Positions 25,431 through 34,514 of a DNA stretch of 64,000 nucleotides are shown here, one piece after another. The notes beneath the pieces were generated by a model. The model saw nothing but the letters and a program-made list of their open reading frames with translations. It searched no databases and was not told the DNA's origin. Location of the stretch: assembly GCF_002006995.1 (NCBI RefSeq), contig NZ_MRUL01000008.1, positions 1 to 64,000 on the forward strand, read 5' to 3'. This stretch comes from Izhakiella australiensis (lineage in GTDB: Bacteria; Pseudomonadota; Gammaproteobacteria; Enterobacterales; Enterobacteriaceae). The position numbers and the translations under genes are program-made. The stretch's first letter is position 1. Each line of letters starts with the position of its first letter.

Positions 25431-25994
25431 TCAGGCGTGGCCCGCCTCGCTGGTAATATTATGAATATCGACGCCGATACTGCGCGCCGCTTCGCGCCAG
25501 CGCTCAGCGATCGGCGTCTGGAAAAGAATCTGGCTGTTAGCCGGCGTGGTGAGCCAGGCATTTTCCAGCAGTTCGCCCTCCAGCTGATCTTTTTCCCAGG
25601 CGCAATAACCCAGCGCTACCAGTACCTGCTTCGGATGCTCCGGGGTTCCCAGGGTTTCCAGCACGTCACGGGAGGTGGTTATCATCGTGTTATCGGAAAC
25701 GCGAATGCTGGAGGCAAAGGTGCGCTGCGGCGAATGAAGAATAAAACCACGATCTTCGGCCAGCGGCCCACCGGCAAATACCGGCTTGTCGAGGCTGATT
25801 GCTTCATCACGCGGATCGGGGGTTATCTTCAGCTTTTTCAAAATGCCTTCAATAGTCAGGTTATCCATCGGCTTGTTAACGATTAAGCCCATCGCGCCCT
25901 CGTCATTATGCTCGCAGATATAAACTACCGAGCGTTTAAACATCGGGTCCTGCAGCGCAGGCATTGCGATTAAAAAGTGGTGCTGTAAATTCAT
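25431..25994 (-). CDS. yqgE: YqgE/AlgH family protein
   Basis: 187 aa, the same as E. coli Yqg[19 protein letters not shown] at the start, [21 protein letters not shown] and [15 protein letters not shown] are the family marks. The function is unknown; AlgH was once described as a regulator of alginate synthesis in Pseudomonas. The frame runs four codons further (MILR), but the family starts at MNLQHH. It is 81 bp after gshB and 6 bp before ruvX, so it belongs to that operon. Confidence 0.95.
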   Translation of the reverse strand: MNLQHHFLIAMPALQDPMFKRSVVYICEHNDEGAMGLIVNKPMDNLTIEGILKKLKITPDPRDEAISLDKPVFAGGPLAEDRGFILHSPQRTFASSIRVSDNTMITTSRDVLETLGTPEHPKQVLVALGYCAWEKDQLEGELLENAWLTTPANSQILFQTPIAERWREAARSIGVDIHNITSEAGHA

Positions 25995-26075
25995 TCTCAA
26001 AATCATGTCTTCACAAGTTGGCGCGCCATCATGCCTCAGTCAGACCATTGATGGCGCAGCAGCCGGTTGCGGTTT

Positions 26076-27023
26076 TCAACCGGCCAGATGACTTTCAATT
26101 GCATCCATCAACATACCGGTGATGGAGACAGGAAATGCGGCTTCAATTTCTCTGATACAGGTTGGGCTGGTTACGTTTATTTCCGTTAGCTTATCGCCAA
26201 TAATATCCAGCCCGACGAAAATTAGCCCTTTAGCTTTCAGCGCTGGTCCGACGCTGCGCGCAATTTTCCAGTCGCTGTCGGTCAGGGGTCTGGCTTCACC
26301 ACGTCCGCCTGCCGCCAGGTTGCCGCGCGTTTCACCGCTTTTGGGAATGCGCGCCAGGCAGTATGGCACCGGCTCGCCGTTAACCACCAGTATCCGCTTA
26401 TCGCCCTCTTTGATAGCCGGCAGATAGTTTTGCGCCATGCAGTAAAAATGACCGTGGTTGGTTAGCCCCTCAATGATAACAGACAGATTGGGGTCGTCCT
26501 GCTTAACGCGAAAAATAGATGAACCGCCCATGCCGTCCAGCGGTTTTAGAATGATGTCGCCATGCTGCTGCCAGAATTGGCGAATACGGTCGGCGTCGCG
26601 GGTAACCAGCGTATCGGGCGTCAGATCGGCGAACCATGCGGTGAACAGCTTTTCGTTACAATCGCGCAGGCTCTGCGGCTTGTTAACGATCAGGGTTCCT
26701 TGCTCTTCGGCGCGCTCAAGGATATAGGTGGCGTAGATGAACTCGGTATCAAAGGGCGGATCTTTGCGCATCAGAACCACGTTCAGGTCGGCTAAAGGAA
26801 TATCCTGCTGTTCGCCGAATTCAAACCATTTGTCATAGTTTTGCTCCACCTGCAACAGGCGGGTCCGGCAGCGGGCAACGCCAGCGCGTAGATAGAGATC
26901 GTTCATCTCCATGTAGTGAATTTCATAACCGCGGCGCTGTGCTTCCAGTAGCATCGCAAAGCTGGAGTCTTTTTTAATATTAATGGAGGTGATGGGATCC
27001 ATCACGATGCCAAGCTTAATCAT
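26076..27023 (-). CDS. gshB: Glutathione synthetase
   Basis: 315 aa. Catalyses the ATP-dependent joining of gamma-glutamylcysteine and glycine. ATP-grasp marks: DIILKPLDGMGGSSIFRV, AQNYLPAIKEGDKR, NLAAGGRGEARPL and EINVTSPTCIREIE at the metal and product site. The frame opens 15 codons earlier (27068), but MIKLGIVMDPI is the family start and has AGGAGAA upstream. It follows rsmE by 54 bp. Confidence 0.97.
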   Translation of the reverse strand: MIKLGIVMDPITSINIKKDSSFAMLLEAQRRGYEIHYMEMNDLYLRAGVARCRTRLLQVEQNYDKWFEFGEQQDIPLADLNVVLMRKDPPFDTEFIYATYILERAEEQGTLIVNKPQSLRDCNEKLFTAWFADLTPDTLVTRDADRIRQFWQQHGDIILKPLDGMGGSSIFRVKQDDPNLSVIIEGLTNHGHFYCMAQNYLPAIKEGDKRILVVNGEPVPYCLARIPKSGETRGNLAAGGRGEARPLTDSDWKIARSVGPALKAKGLIFVGLDIIGDKLTEINVTSPTCIREIEAAFPVSITGMLMDAIESHLAG

Positions 27024-27077
27024 TGTGGTTCTCCTTTTGCCGCAGCTCGCGTCGAGTGCAACGAACAATATGGTTTA

Positions 27078-27809
27078 TCAGCCTAAATCCCCAAAACGCA
27101 CCTGTAAGGCGGTAATCGCGGTTAATGCAGTTGTTTCAGTACGCAGCACCCGTGGCCCTAATAAAATATCTGTAAAATCGTAATGTGCTGTCAGGTTAAT
27201 TTCTTCTTCGCTCAGACCGCCTTCCGGGCCGATTAGCAGGCGCAGTCTGGTTACCGGCAGTGGCAGGGTGTTGATGCGCTGTTTTGCCCGCGGATGTAAA
27301 TTAAGCTTAAGGCCCGTATCCGGCTCGGCACACCAATCTTCCAGCGCCATCACGTCGCGTATTTCAGGTAGGCGGTTGCGTCCACTCTGCTCGCAGGCGG
27401 CGATGGCGATTTTACGCCATTGCTGGACTTTTTTTGCCTGGCGCTCTGCATCCAGCTTTACGCCGCAGCGTTCGGACAGCAGCGGCGTGATGACATTAAC
27501 GCCCAGCTCAACGGCTTTCTGAATGGTAAACTCCATTTTTTCGCCGCGTGACATCACCTGACCGAGGTGTAAATGTAGCGGTGATTCCCGATCGTCTTCC
27601 TGCATGCTTTGCAGCTGTACTTTGACATGCTTTTTATCTGCATGGGTAATCAGCGCGGTAAAAGTCAGATTACTGCCATCAAACAGTGTAAGCATGTCGC
27701 CGGGCTGCATACGTAGTACGCGGGCTACGTGACTGGCGGCCTCGTCGCTTAAGGTAACTCCGGTCTCCGCCGTCAGAGGCTCGGGGTGATAAATGCGTGG
27801 TATTCGCAT
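27078..27809 (-). CDS. rsmE: 16S rRNA (uracil1498-N3)-methyltransferase
   Basis: 243 aa. SPOUT-class methyltransferase with the C-terminal trefoil-knot motifs [14 protein letters not shown] and [15 protein letters not shown], and [14 protein letters not shown] in the middle. It methylates U1498 of 16S rRNA on the assembled small subunit. [12 protein letters not shown] is the conserved start, 8 codons inside the longest frame. It lies between endA and gshB, as in E. coli. Confidence 0.96.
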   Translation of the reverse strand: MRIPRIYHPEPLTAETGVTLSDEAASHVARVLRMQPGDMLTLFDGSNLTFTALITHADKKHVKVQLQSMQEDDRESPLHLHLGQVMSRGEKMEFTIQKAVELGVNVITPLLSERCGVKLDAERQAKKVQQWRKIAIAACEQSGRNRLPEIRDVMALEDWCAEPDTGLKLNLHPRAKQRINTLPLPVTRLRLLIGPEGGLSEEEINLTAHYDFTDILLGPRVLRTETTALTAITALQVRFGDLG

Positions 27810-27886
27810 GGTCATCCTGAAGTATTTAACCACGCACTGCGCGGTTGTCTGTTAGCTGTGCTGCATAGTGTAGGGGAGGGGTTTTA

Positions 27887-28594
27887 CTACTGGCAAGCCT
27901 GTTGCACCCACGGATTACTGTTGCCCTGAATCAGGGTGATGCGCCGGTTTCGTTCACACTCCCAGACCGTCACCGGATACAGCCGATTCCAGACTTGAAA
28001 CAGCCTGGTTTGTTGGGAGGATAATGACAGATGATAGCGGTCGCGCATGTAGAAATATGTGCGGGCAATGGCGCCGCGCGCGCGGGCTGGCGGCTGCGCG
28101 CGTTTACCTTTGAAGTCGATTTTCATTTCGCAGCGGCCATACTGTTCTTCGCCGCCGTTCCACTGGCTGTACATAAAATTATTGCGGTCGCCATTAATCT
28201 CACCAACCGCCGGCTGCAAATTATGCAAATCGGACTCTATCCGGCGAAAGTCCGGGGCTTTAGCACAGGCTTTACGGCCGCCTCGCTGCCAGCATTGCAG
28301 CAGGTGACCGAACTGCCAGGCGGGCATCACATGTTCCCATTCAATGCGTGCGGCGCGCTGCGAGCTTTTACGCGGCTGGTAGCCACAGGAAGCCAGGTCT
28401 GGAATGCCCTTTTTCCCTTTCCACTGAATACGGCATCCGCAGTAAAAGCTGCCGGGCGCGTCGGCGTTAATTTTGATGGCGAAGGTTTTTGCCTGGGAAA
28501 AGTTATTTTGGCTGAAGTGGCTGGTGCGAGCAGCGGCGGGTAATGCAGACAGCAGCAGAATCAGCGCGCTGAATCCTTTATTTATTAACGTCAT
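27887..28594 (-). CDS. endA: Periplasmic endonuclease I
   Basis: 235 aa, the E. coli length. A signal peptide ([22 protein letters not shown]) is followed by [12 protein letters not shown], and the nuclease core [11 protein letters not shown] supplies the metal-bound His of the beta-beta-metal fold. [19 protein letters not shown] follows. It cuts double-stranded DNA non-specifically in the periplasm. The frame extends upstream to 28807, but only the start at 28594 gives a signal peptide. It lies 95 bp after sprT. Confidence 0.95.
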   Translation of the reverse strand: MTLINKGFSALILLLSALPAAARTSHFSQNNFSQAKTFAIKINADAPGSFYCGCRIQWKGKKGIPDLASCGYQPRKSSQRAARIEWEHVMPAWQFGHLLQCWQRGGRKACAKAPDFRRIESDLHNLQPAVGEINGDRNNFMYSQWNGGEEQYGRCEMKIDFKGKRAQPPARARGAIARTYFYMRDRYHLSLSSQQTRLFQVWNRLYPVTVWECERNRRITLIQGNSNPWVQQACQ

Positions 28595-28689
28595 TTCCTT
28601 TTTATTACCAATTAATTCCGGAAATGGCGCAGGGTAGCAGATTAACTGCCTGGGCAATAATCCATTATCGATTTGGAGTGGATGTTTTT

Positions 28690-29202
28690 TTAGTCGGCGC
28701 TGAACTGGCCTGGCTGGAGCGGGTCGCCGCAGTTCATGCAATGGTAGCGGGTTTCTCCGCGCACCACGCGGTTGTGGCGGCGTATCGTTAACTGATGCTG
28801 CTGGCAACGGCAGAAATAGGGAAAGGTACGGCTGCGCACCGAGGCGACTTCAAACTGGTGGGTTCGACGGGCGGAAACGTTCAGTACGTTTTCCATCATC
28901 CATTTCCACTCGGCACCATGCGGAGCGACGCGGCCAAAGTGTTTCCAGACCAGCAGATGGGCCAGCTCGTGAGGCACGACTTCTTCAATAAATGCCTGCT
29001 GGTTTTCCATTAATAATACCGGATTGAGTTTGATTTCCCACTTTTCCAGCCACGCCGTGCCGGCTGCCGTTCCACGCTGGCTATAGCTCAGATTGGGTAG
29101 CGGATAGTTGCGTGCCAGCTGCTGATTTGCGCGCAGCAAATTATCGCGCAGCGCGCGCATTATCGCCTGTTGTACTGCAATCGGGAGTCGCGGAGATTTC
29201 AT
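28690..29202 (-). CDS. sprT: SprT family zinc metalloprotein
   Basis: 170 aa. The zinc-binding HELAH motif ([16 protein letters not shown]) and the C-terminal four-cysteine ribbon (CRC ... CMNC) define SprT, related to the eukaryotic SPRTN DNA-protein crosslink protease. The E. coli gene was named from a bolA-suppressor context and its activity is not well defined. The ATG at 29202 ([13 protein letters not shown]) is the family start; the longer frame to 29238 is not used. It ends 95 bp before endA. Confidence 0.94.
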   Translation of the reverse strand: MKSPRLPIAVQQAIMRALRDNLLRANQQLARNYPLPNLSYSQRGTAAGTAWLEKWEIKLNPVLLMENQQAFIEEVVPHELAHLLVWKHFGRVAPHGAEWKWMMENVLNVSARRTHQFEVASVRSRTFPYFCRCQQHQLTIRRHNRVVRGETRYHCMNCGDPLQPGQFSAD

Positions 29203-29241
29203 GGCGGCAAGGATACGCCGGGAGGAAAGGAAGTACAATCG

Positions 29242-29267
29242 GCAGAGGCCGCGAGGGCGGCCTCTGC
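29242..29267 (-). terminator. Strong hairpin after galP
   Basis: Perfect 11-bp stem GCAGAGGCCGC / GCGGCCTCTGC with loop GAGG, 7 bp after the galP stop on the minus strand. It has no T tract, so it may protect the mRNA end or attenuate rather than terminate fully before sprT. Confidence 0.55.
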
Positions 29268-29274
29268 ACGGAGA

Positions 29275-30669
29275 CTACTGCTGACCGATGTCGCGCAGCT
29301 TTTTACCGCTCATCAGGTTACGTTCAATATGCTCAAGCGTAATGTTTTTGGTTTCCGGGATCAGAGCGATAGTGATCAGGATAAACAGTACGTTCAGGCC
29401 GCCGTAAACCCAGAAGGTTTGCGCATTGCCCAGCGAATTAAGCATGGTCAGGAAGGTTGCGCCGACGATCATATTCGCGATCCAGTTGGTCGCCGTGGAA
29501 ACGGTAATACCGAAGTCGCGGCCTTTCAGCGGCTGGATCTCAGAACAAAGTACCCAGATCAGCGGACCGGCGCTCATGGCGAAGCCAACGATAAACATCA
29601 GCAGCATGGCGATGGCAAAGTACTGGGCGCCCGGAGAATGAATACCCACGTGTAGCATAGTACCGAGAATGCCCATGCCTGCAGCCATTACCAGGAAGCC
29701 AAGGATCAGGGTAGGTTTACGACCCCAGCGGTCAACCAGACCGATAGCGATAAAGGTTGCCAGTACGTTTACCAGACCGACGATCACCGTGCCCCACATC
29801 TGTTCAGTGGTATTGGTGAAGCCTGCGATTTCGAAGATTTTCGGCGCGTAGTACATGATGACGTTCATACCGGTGAACTGCTGCATTACCTGCAGCAGTA
29901 CGCCGAGGAATACCGCACGACGGAAGTTCCCGTTGCTCTGGAATAGCTGCCAGCCCGATTGTTTGATTTTCAAACTTTCGCGGATTTCATCCAGCTCGCG
30001 CTTTGCCTGCTCGCTGGTATCGCGCAGGCGATCCAGTACGCGCTGTGCGTCGCGGAAATTGCCTTTTGCTGCTAACCAGCGCGGGCTGTTTGGCAGGAAG
30101 ACGACGCCAATCAGTAACAGTATCGCCGGAATGATGATGATGCCGAGCATCCAGCGCCAGGCGCCGGCAGCGCTGAAGGCGGTATCCGACAGGTAGGCAG
30201 CCAGTATTCCGATGGTGATCATCAGCTGGTAGAGGGAAATCATGCTGCCGCGAATTTTTTCCGGCGCGATTTCCGACAGGTACAGCGGCGCGGTATAGGA
30301 AGCAACGCCAACGGCCAGGCCGAGAACCACGCGTGCGGCAATCAGCATTTCCGGGTTCGGCGCCATGGCCGACCACAGGGAGCCAATAACAAATAAAATG
30401 GCGCCAGCCATCAGGCTTTTTTTACGGCCGAGCTGTGAAGACATCCAGCCGCTGCCGACTGCGCCTACCGCCGCACCGAACATCATAGAGCTAACAATCC
30501 ACTCCTGCTGGTGGGCATCGACGGTGAAGTCTTTTGCAATGAAAGGGAGCGCTCCGGCGATTACCCCAATATCTAAACCAAATAACAGACCGGCTAATGC
30601 TGCGAGGAAGCAAACAAAAAAGGTCATCGCTTTATTCGATGTTTTGCTTGTCTTTTTATAGTCAGGCAT
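29275..30669 (-). CDS. galP: Galactose-proton symporter
   Basis: 464 aa, identical in length to E. coli GalP. Major facilitator sugar porter: 12 membrane segments, GRKKSLMAG in loop 2-3, [12 protein letters not shown] in loop 8-9, SPRWLAAKG after segment 6, [14 protein letters not shown] in segment 7 (sugar-binding Gln/Asn) and [12 protein letters not shown] at the end of segment 12. It imports galactose (and glucose) with H+. A perfect GalR/GalS-type operator lies 86 bp upstream. It precedes sprT-endA as in E. coli. Confidence 0.96.
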   Translation of the reverse strand: MPDYKKTSKTSNKAMTFFVCFLAALAGLLFGLDIGVIAGALPFIAKDFTVDAHQQEWIVSSMMFGAAVGAVGSGWMSSQLGRKKSLMAGAILFVIGSLWSAMAPNPEMLIAARVVLGLAVGVASYTAPLYLSEIAPEKIRGSMISLYQLMITIGILAAYLSDTAFSAAGAWRWMLGIIIIPAILLLIGVVFLPNSPRWLAAKGNFRDAQRVLDRLRDTSEQAKRELDEIRESLKIKQSGWQLFQSNGNFRRAVFLGVLLQVMQQFTGMNVIMYYAPKIFEIAGFTNTTEQMWGTVIVGLVNVLATFIAIGLVDRWGRKPTLILGFLVMAAGMGILGTMLHVGIHSPGAQYFAIAMLLMFIVGFAMSAGPLIWVLCSEIQPLKGRDFGITVSTATNWIANMIVGATFLTMLNSLGNAQTFWVYGGLNVLFILITIALIPETKNITLEHIERNLMSGKKLRDIGQQ

Positions 30670-30754
30670 AACGCCTCCATGTAAGTAAACGGCATCTTGT
30701 TTTTATCAATGTTAGGAAAAACCGACGGTGAAGAAAGTGCGACGGATCACAGTA

Positions 30755-30770
30755 ATGTAATCGGTTACAT
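30755..30770. promoter_or_regulatory. GalR/GalS operator upstream of galP
   Basis: ATGTAATCGGTTACAT is a 16-bp palindrome (one central mismatch) that fits the gal operator core TGTAANCGNTTACA exactly. GalR and GalS repress galP in E. coli and are relieved by galactose. It lies 86 bp before the galP start, on the promoter side. Confidence 0.8.
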
Positions 30771-31093
30771 TGCAAAAACTACTGGATAGTAGCATTTTTC
30801 TCCATTTTCGGAATTATTAACCAGTGCGAGATAACGAGCTGCGTGATTTTGCCACTATGTCGGTCAGTGGCTATCAGATGACGCTGAAAATAACGCAATA
30901 TTACATTTTTAATGATTTTGAAACTTTATTAATTAGTTTATAAATCAATAAATTGCTAATTGTAATCGCTATCATTATTAGTGGCTAGCTGAATAAAGTG
31001 TAGATGCTGCCGGAAAACTTGACAGTTGTTGGTAAAGAAATATTTGAGGCTGAAGAAGGCAATTTGTGAATGGATACATGCTGCCGGGCAGAC
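30771..31093. other. AT-rich gene-free stretch upstream of galP
   Basis: No gene seen. It contains a weaker operator-like sequence TGTAATCGCTATCA at 30961-30974 and is strongly AT-rich to about 31010, where the repeat-bearing region begins. Confidence 0.4.
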
Positions 31094-31396
31094 GCTTCTT
31101 CATGGCTGCAAGTCCGGCACTGCGGTTACAGAAGGCTTGGCTGCTTTTTGCACCGGCGCAAGCACATCCATGTGGCCTGACTACGCAAACGGCAGACCTT
31201 CATCGCTGTAAGCCCGGCACCCAGGTCATAGAAGGCCCGGCTGCTTTCCGCACCGGCACAAGCAGCACATACGTGTGGTGAGACTACGCAAACGGCAGAC
31301 CTTCATTGCTGCAAGCCCGGTACCCAGGTCACAGAAGGCCCGGCTGCTTTCCGCACCGGCACGAGCACGTCCGTGTGGCCTGACGCGTGGCCATCC
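31094..31396. repeat. Three tandem copies of a 100-103-bp non-coding repeat
   Basis: The block with GAAGGC(C/T)(C/T)GGCTGCTTT, CACCGGC(A/G)C(A/G)AGCA and CTACGCAAACGGCAGACCTTCAT recurs at about 31131, 31231 and 31334 (spacings 100 and 103). The third copy lacks the last part. The 13-mer GAAGGCCCGGCTG of copies 2 and 3 has an exact inverted copy at 31419-31431, able to form a long-range stem. No convincing gene is carried. Confidence 0.8.
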
Positions 31397-31434
31397 CTGG
31401 CCACGAGTCTGCTGAAATCAGCCGGGCCTTCTCC

Positions 31435-32532
31435 TCCCCCGTAAGCTTCTTCATCGCTTTGACTAAAAAATAAAGCCTGGTCTGCGCCGGACTGAATGCC
31501 GGCAACCTGGTTTTGGCTTTTTAATAAAAAACGGATGCCGTTTCCCACAAACCAGCGCCAACAGGCTTTTCTGCGCCGAGCGAATGAAGCCCGCCAGGGT
31601 GAGCCGCAGGGAGGCGGCGAAAGTGAGCGCTGCGTCGGGAACGCATCGCGAACGGCCCGTACGGCGGGCTACATGCGTGAGGGAAGGGCGAAGCCACGCA
31701 GAAACTGCCGGAAGTCCGGGGTCAAGGGGCCATGACGTTTGATGGCCCCTTGCCGGTCGCCCGCAGCGGCGGGCAGTGATGCCACTGACCGTTCAGGCGA
31801 ACGGAATATTCCACCAGAGGTGAAATAACACATGCATACGCAGCCCACCGCAGATGAACATCAGCAAATCTGCCTCAACGCCGTTATCGATTAAAATCGG
31901 ATGACGTTTTCCGCAAACCTGCGTAGCCTGGCTTTTCTGCGCCGAGTGAATGAAGCCCGCCAGGGTGAGCCGCACGGATGCGGAGAAAGTAAGCGCTGCG
32001 TCGGGAACGCATCGCGAACGGCCCGTCAGGCTGGCTGAAGCAACGAGGGAATGGCGCAGCCACGCAGAAACGGCCAGAAAGTCCGGGGTCAAGGGGCCGT
32101 GACGTTTGACGGCCCTTGCCGGTCGCCCGCAGCGTCGGGCAGTGATGCCACTGACCGTTCAGGCGAACGGAATATTCCACCAGAGGTGAAATAACACATG
32201 CATACGCAGCCCACCGCAGATGAACATCAGCAAATCTGCCTCAACGCCGTTATCGATTAAAATCGGATGACGTTTTCCGCAAACCTGCGTAGCCTGGCTT
32301 TTCTGCGCCGAGTGAATGAAGCCCGCCAGGGTGAGCCGCAGGGAGGCGGCGAAAGTAAGCGCTGCGTCGGGAACGCATCGCGAACGGCCCGTCAGGCTGG
32401 CTGAAGCAACGAGGGAATGGCGCAGCCACGCAGAAACGGCCAGAAAGTCCGGGGTCAAGGGGCTGTGACGTTTGACGGCCCTTGCCGGTCGCCCGCAGCG
32501 TCGGGCAGCGATGCCACTGGCCGTTCAGGCGA
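31435..32532. repeat. 366-bp tandem repeat, two full copies plus one diverged copy
   Basis: Copies at 31801-32166 and 32167-32532 are nearly identical and exactly 366 bp in period; each begins ACGGAATATTCCAC. A diverged copy in the same register precedes them (similarity clear from about 31520 to 31800). Each contains a hairpin AAGGGGCC(A/G)T-GACGTTTG-(A/A)(T/C)GGCC..CTT, a GCCCGC-AGCG-GCGGGC-type hairpin, and TGCGT-CGGGA-ACGCA. The first stem shows a paired A-T to G-C change between copies. Minus-strand frames of 99 codons exist in both full copies, but they follow the DNA repeat and show no family features. No gene is called between 30670 and 32707. Confidence 0.85.
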
Positions 32533-32666
32533 ACGGAATATTCCACGGAGGGTGAACGAAACACGCCACCGCAGGTGAAAAAATCAGCCGCCTGCTAGGC
32601 GAACGAAACAATCCACCGCAGGTGAAATAAATCAGGAAAGCAGGAAGGAAATCCCCGTTCGGGATC

Positions 32667-32691
32667 AAAGGGCCGTCATGAACGGCCCTTT
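32667..32691 (-). terminator. Hairpin after metK
   Basis: AAAGGGCCGT (32667-32676) and ACGGCCCTTT (32682-32691) form a perfect 10-bp stem with loop CATGA, 17 bp beyond the metK stop. The U tract is short (the stem itself ends in UUU). The same GGCCGT/ACGGCC core recurs in the 366-bp repeats next door. Confidence 0.65.
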
Positions 32692-32707
32692 ACCACAAAG
32701 ATAAAGC

Positions 32708-33859
32708 TTAGCGACCGGCTGCCTCGCGCAGCTGTTCAGCCTTGTCGGTTTTCTCCCAGGGGAATTCTTCGCGACCAAAATGGCCATAGGCTGCGGTAGC
32801 ACGATAAATCGGATGCAGCAGATCCAGCATCTGAATCAGGCCATACGGACGCAGATCGAAGAACTCACGCACCAGCAGGGTCAGCTGATCGTTCTGAAGT
32901 TTACCGGTACCGAAAGTTTCAACCATGATAGAGGTTGGCTCTGCGACGCCAATTGCATAAGAAACCTGAATTTCGCAGCGCTCTGCCAGACCGGCGGCAA
33001 CAATGTTTTTTGCCACGTAGCGCGCAGCATAGGCCGCAGAACGGTCAACTTTAGATGGGTCCTTACCGGAGAATGCACCGCCGCCGTGGCGCGCCATGCC
33101 GCCGTAGGTATCCACGATGATTTTACGACCGGTCAGGCCGCAGTCACCCATTGGGCCGCCGATAACGAAACGACCAGTCGGGTTGATATGATATTTGGTT
33201 GCGGCGTTAATCCATTCAGAGGGCAGAACCGGCTTGATGATCTCTTCCATCACCGCTTCCTGCAACGCTTTCTGGCTGATCTCTTCAGCATGCTGAGTTG
33301 AAAGCACTACGGCGTCGATACCAACGATTTTGCCGTCGTCATACTGGAAGGTAATCTGGCTTTTGGCGTCAGGACGCAGCCAGGGCAGAGTGCCGTTTTT
33401 GCGTACTTCGGCCTGGCGCTGTACCAGCCGGTGCGCGTAAGTAATCGGCGCTGGCATCAGCACGTCGGTCTCATTGGTGGCGTAACCAAACATCAGACCC
33501 TGATCGCCGGCACCCTGCTCCAGCGGATCGGCGCGATCGACACCCTGGTTGATATCCGGTGACTGCTTACCGATGGCGTTCAGCACCGCGCAGGAGTTGG
33601 CATCGAAGCCCATATCAGAATGAACATAGCCGATTTCACGCACGGTATTACGGGCGATCTCTTCAATGTCGACCCATGCCGAAGTGGTAATCTCACCACC
33701 AACCAGCACCATGCCGGTTTTTACGTAAGTTTCGCAGGCCACGCGTGCTTTAGGATCCTGCTCCAGGATAGCGTCCAGCACGGCATCAGAAATCTGATCG
33801 GCGATTTTATCGGGATGTCCTTCTGAAACGGACTCTGAGGTGAAAAGATGTTTAGCCAT
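32708..33859 (-). CDS. metK: S-adenosylmethionine synthetase
   Basis: 383 aa. Makes SAM from methionine and ATP. Signatures: [16 protein letters not shown] at the start, [35 protein letters not shown] and the [16 protein letters not shown] loop. SAM made here feeds polyamine synthesis (with speA and speC) and the methyltransferases in this window. Divergent from speA, with a MetJ-type operator array 108-147 bp upstream of its start. The order metK/speA is that of E. coli. Confidence 0.97.
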   Translation of the reverse strand: MAKHLFTSESVSEGHPDKIADQISDAVLDAILEQDPKARVACETYVKTGMVLVGGEITTSAWVDIEEIARNTVREIGYVHSDMGFDANSCAVLNAIGKQSPDINQGVDRADPLEQGAGDQGLMFGYATNETDVLMPAPITYAHRLVQRQAEVRKNGTLPWLRPDAKSQITFQYDDGKIVGIDAVVLSTQHAEEISQKALQEAVMEEIIKPVLPSEWINAATKYHINPTGRFVIGGPMGDCGLTGRKIIVDTYGGMARHGGGAFSGKDPSKVDRSAAYAARYVAKNIVAAGLAERCEIQVSYAIGVAEPTSIMVETFGTGKLQNDQLTLLVREFFDLRPYGLIQMLDLLHPIYRATAAYGHFGREEFPWEKTDKAEQLREAAGR

Positions 33860-33966
33860 TAATTCTTTACCTTACTTAAACGGGTGAGAAAAAGACTGCA
33901 CAGCAAATGGCAAGGCGCCAAAGCCCCCTAAGGCAAAGCCAGCAGCAGTACCAGTTCAAAACGCGT

Positions 33967-34006
33967 AGAAGTTAATCTGTATGGACGGATTAACTTCTGG
34001 ATGGCT
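33967..34006 (-). promoter_or_regulatory. Candidate MetJ (met box) array upstream of metK
   Basis: Five adjacent 8-mers AGAAGTTA, ATCTGTAT, GGACGGAT, TAACTTCT, GGATGGCT resemble the met box AGACGTCT to differing degrees. MetJ binds tandem met boxes with SAM as co-repressor and regulates metK in E. coli. The outer part also forms a perfect 11-bp inverted repeat (33967-33977 with 33988-33998). Confidence 0.5.
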
Positions 34007-34186
34007 ATTTTAAATGACCCTGTCAGTCCATTGCCAGCGTTTTTTATTGCGCAAACGTAACCCGATACGTCGAAAGGATAATTTTTTTCCGCTGATGCTG
34101 AGGGCATATTTTGCTTTTGCAATTTAGCACTGCTCGCGGTATAAAACGCCGCTGTCGAGCGGTGTACGTCCAACGTCCGCAGGCTT

Positions 34187-34252
34187 ATGCTGGCATATCC
34201 GGCCAGTTTTCACCCGTTTATAAACCGCATACCGCTCTGTATGTGGAGGTGA
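34187..34252 (+). CDS. Possible upstream ORF in the speA leader
   Basis: 22 codons including the stop, ending in TGG AGG TGA; the stop overlaps the GGAGGTGA ribosome site of the next small ORF, so translation of one could affect the other. No strong ribosome site of its own. Weak evidence, listed because of the arrangement. Confidence 0.2.
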   Translation: MLAYPASFHPFINRIPLCMWR

Positions 34253-34260
34253 TAAATCTA

Positions 34261-34428
34261 ATGAAGCAGGCGTTTTCTCTTTTGGTCCATGACAGCGGCC
34301 GCTCCGCATTGCTCTTCCTTTGTTGTTCCCTGATTGTCCCTCATGCAATTTCCGCGCTGCGGTCATGGGGCGGACACGCGTGCAGGCTAAGCTTGGCCTG
34401 GCTTTTAGCTCCGATATTCCTGAAGTAG
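34261..34428 (+). CDS. Possible small hydrophobic protein in the speA leader (position of E. coli yqgB)
   Basis: 55 codons with an excellent ribosome site GGAGGTGA 8 bp before the ATG. The product begins MKQAFSLLVHDSGR, has a hydrophobic stretch SALLFLCCSLIVPHAISAL and a second one near the end (LSLAWLLAPIFL). It ends 86 bp before speA on the same strand. E. coli carries the small gene yqgB just upstream of speA; I see no clear sequence similarity, so only the position matches. It could be a small membrane protein, a leader or chance. The rest of 33860-34514 has no further gene. Confidence 0.35.
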   Translation: MKQAFSLLVHDSGRSALLFLCCSLIVPHAISALRSWGGHACRLSLAWLLAPIFLK

Positions 34429-34514
34429 CGTAACTTCGGAGTATTCCTGACTGGTTTTCACGACCGCTTCACGGAGTCTGATTAGGTGTTTTACAATAAT
34501 ATAAGAGGTTCGTG

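Noticed and set aside
30955..30985. Fur box-like sequence AATAATGATAGCGATTA (minus strand)
   Set aside because: Several mismatches to the Fur consensus and no iron-related gene next to it.
31793..32458. Two nearly identical 99-codon minus-strand frames (31793-32092 and 32159-32458)
   Set aside because: They are carried by the 366-bp DNA repeat, have no clear ribosome site or family motif, and the conserved feature is RNA-like hairpins. A real protein cannot be excluded without a database search.
31094..32532. CRISPR array
   Set aside because: The repeated units are 100 and 366 bp and abut each other; there are no short repeats separated by unique spacers and no cas gene.
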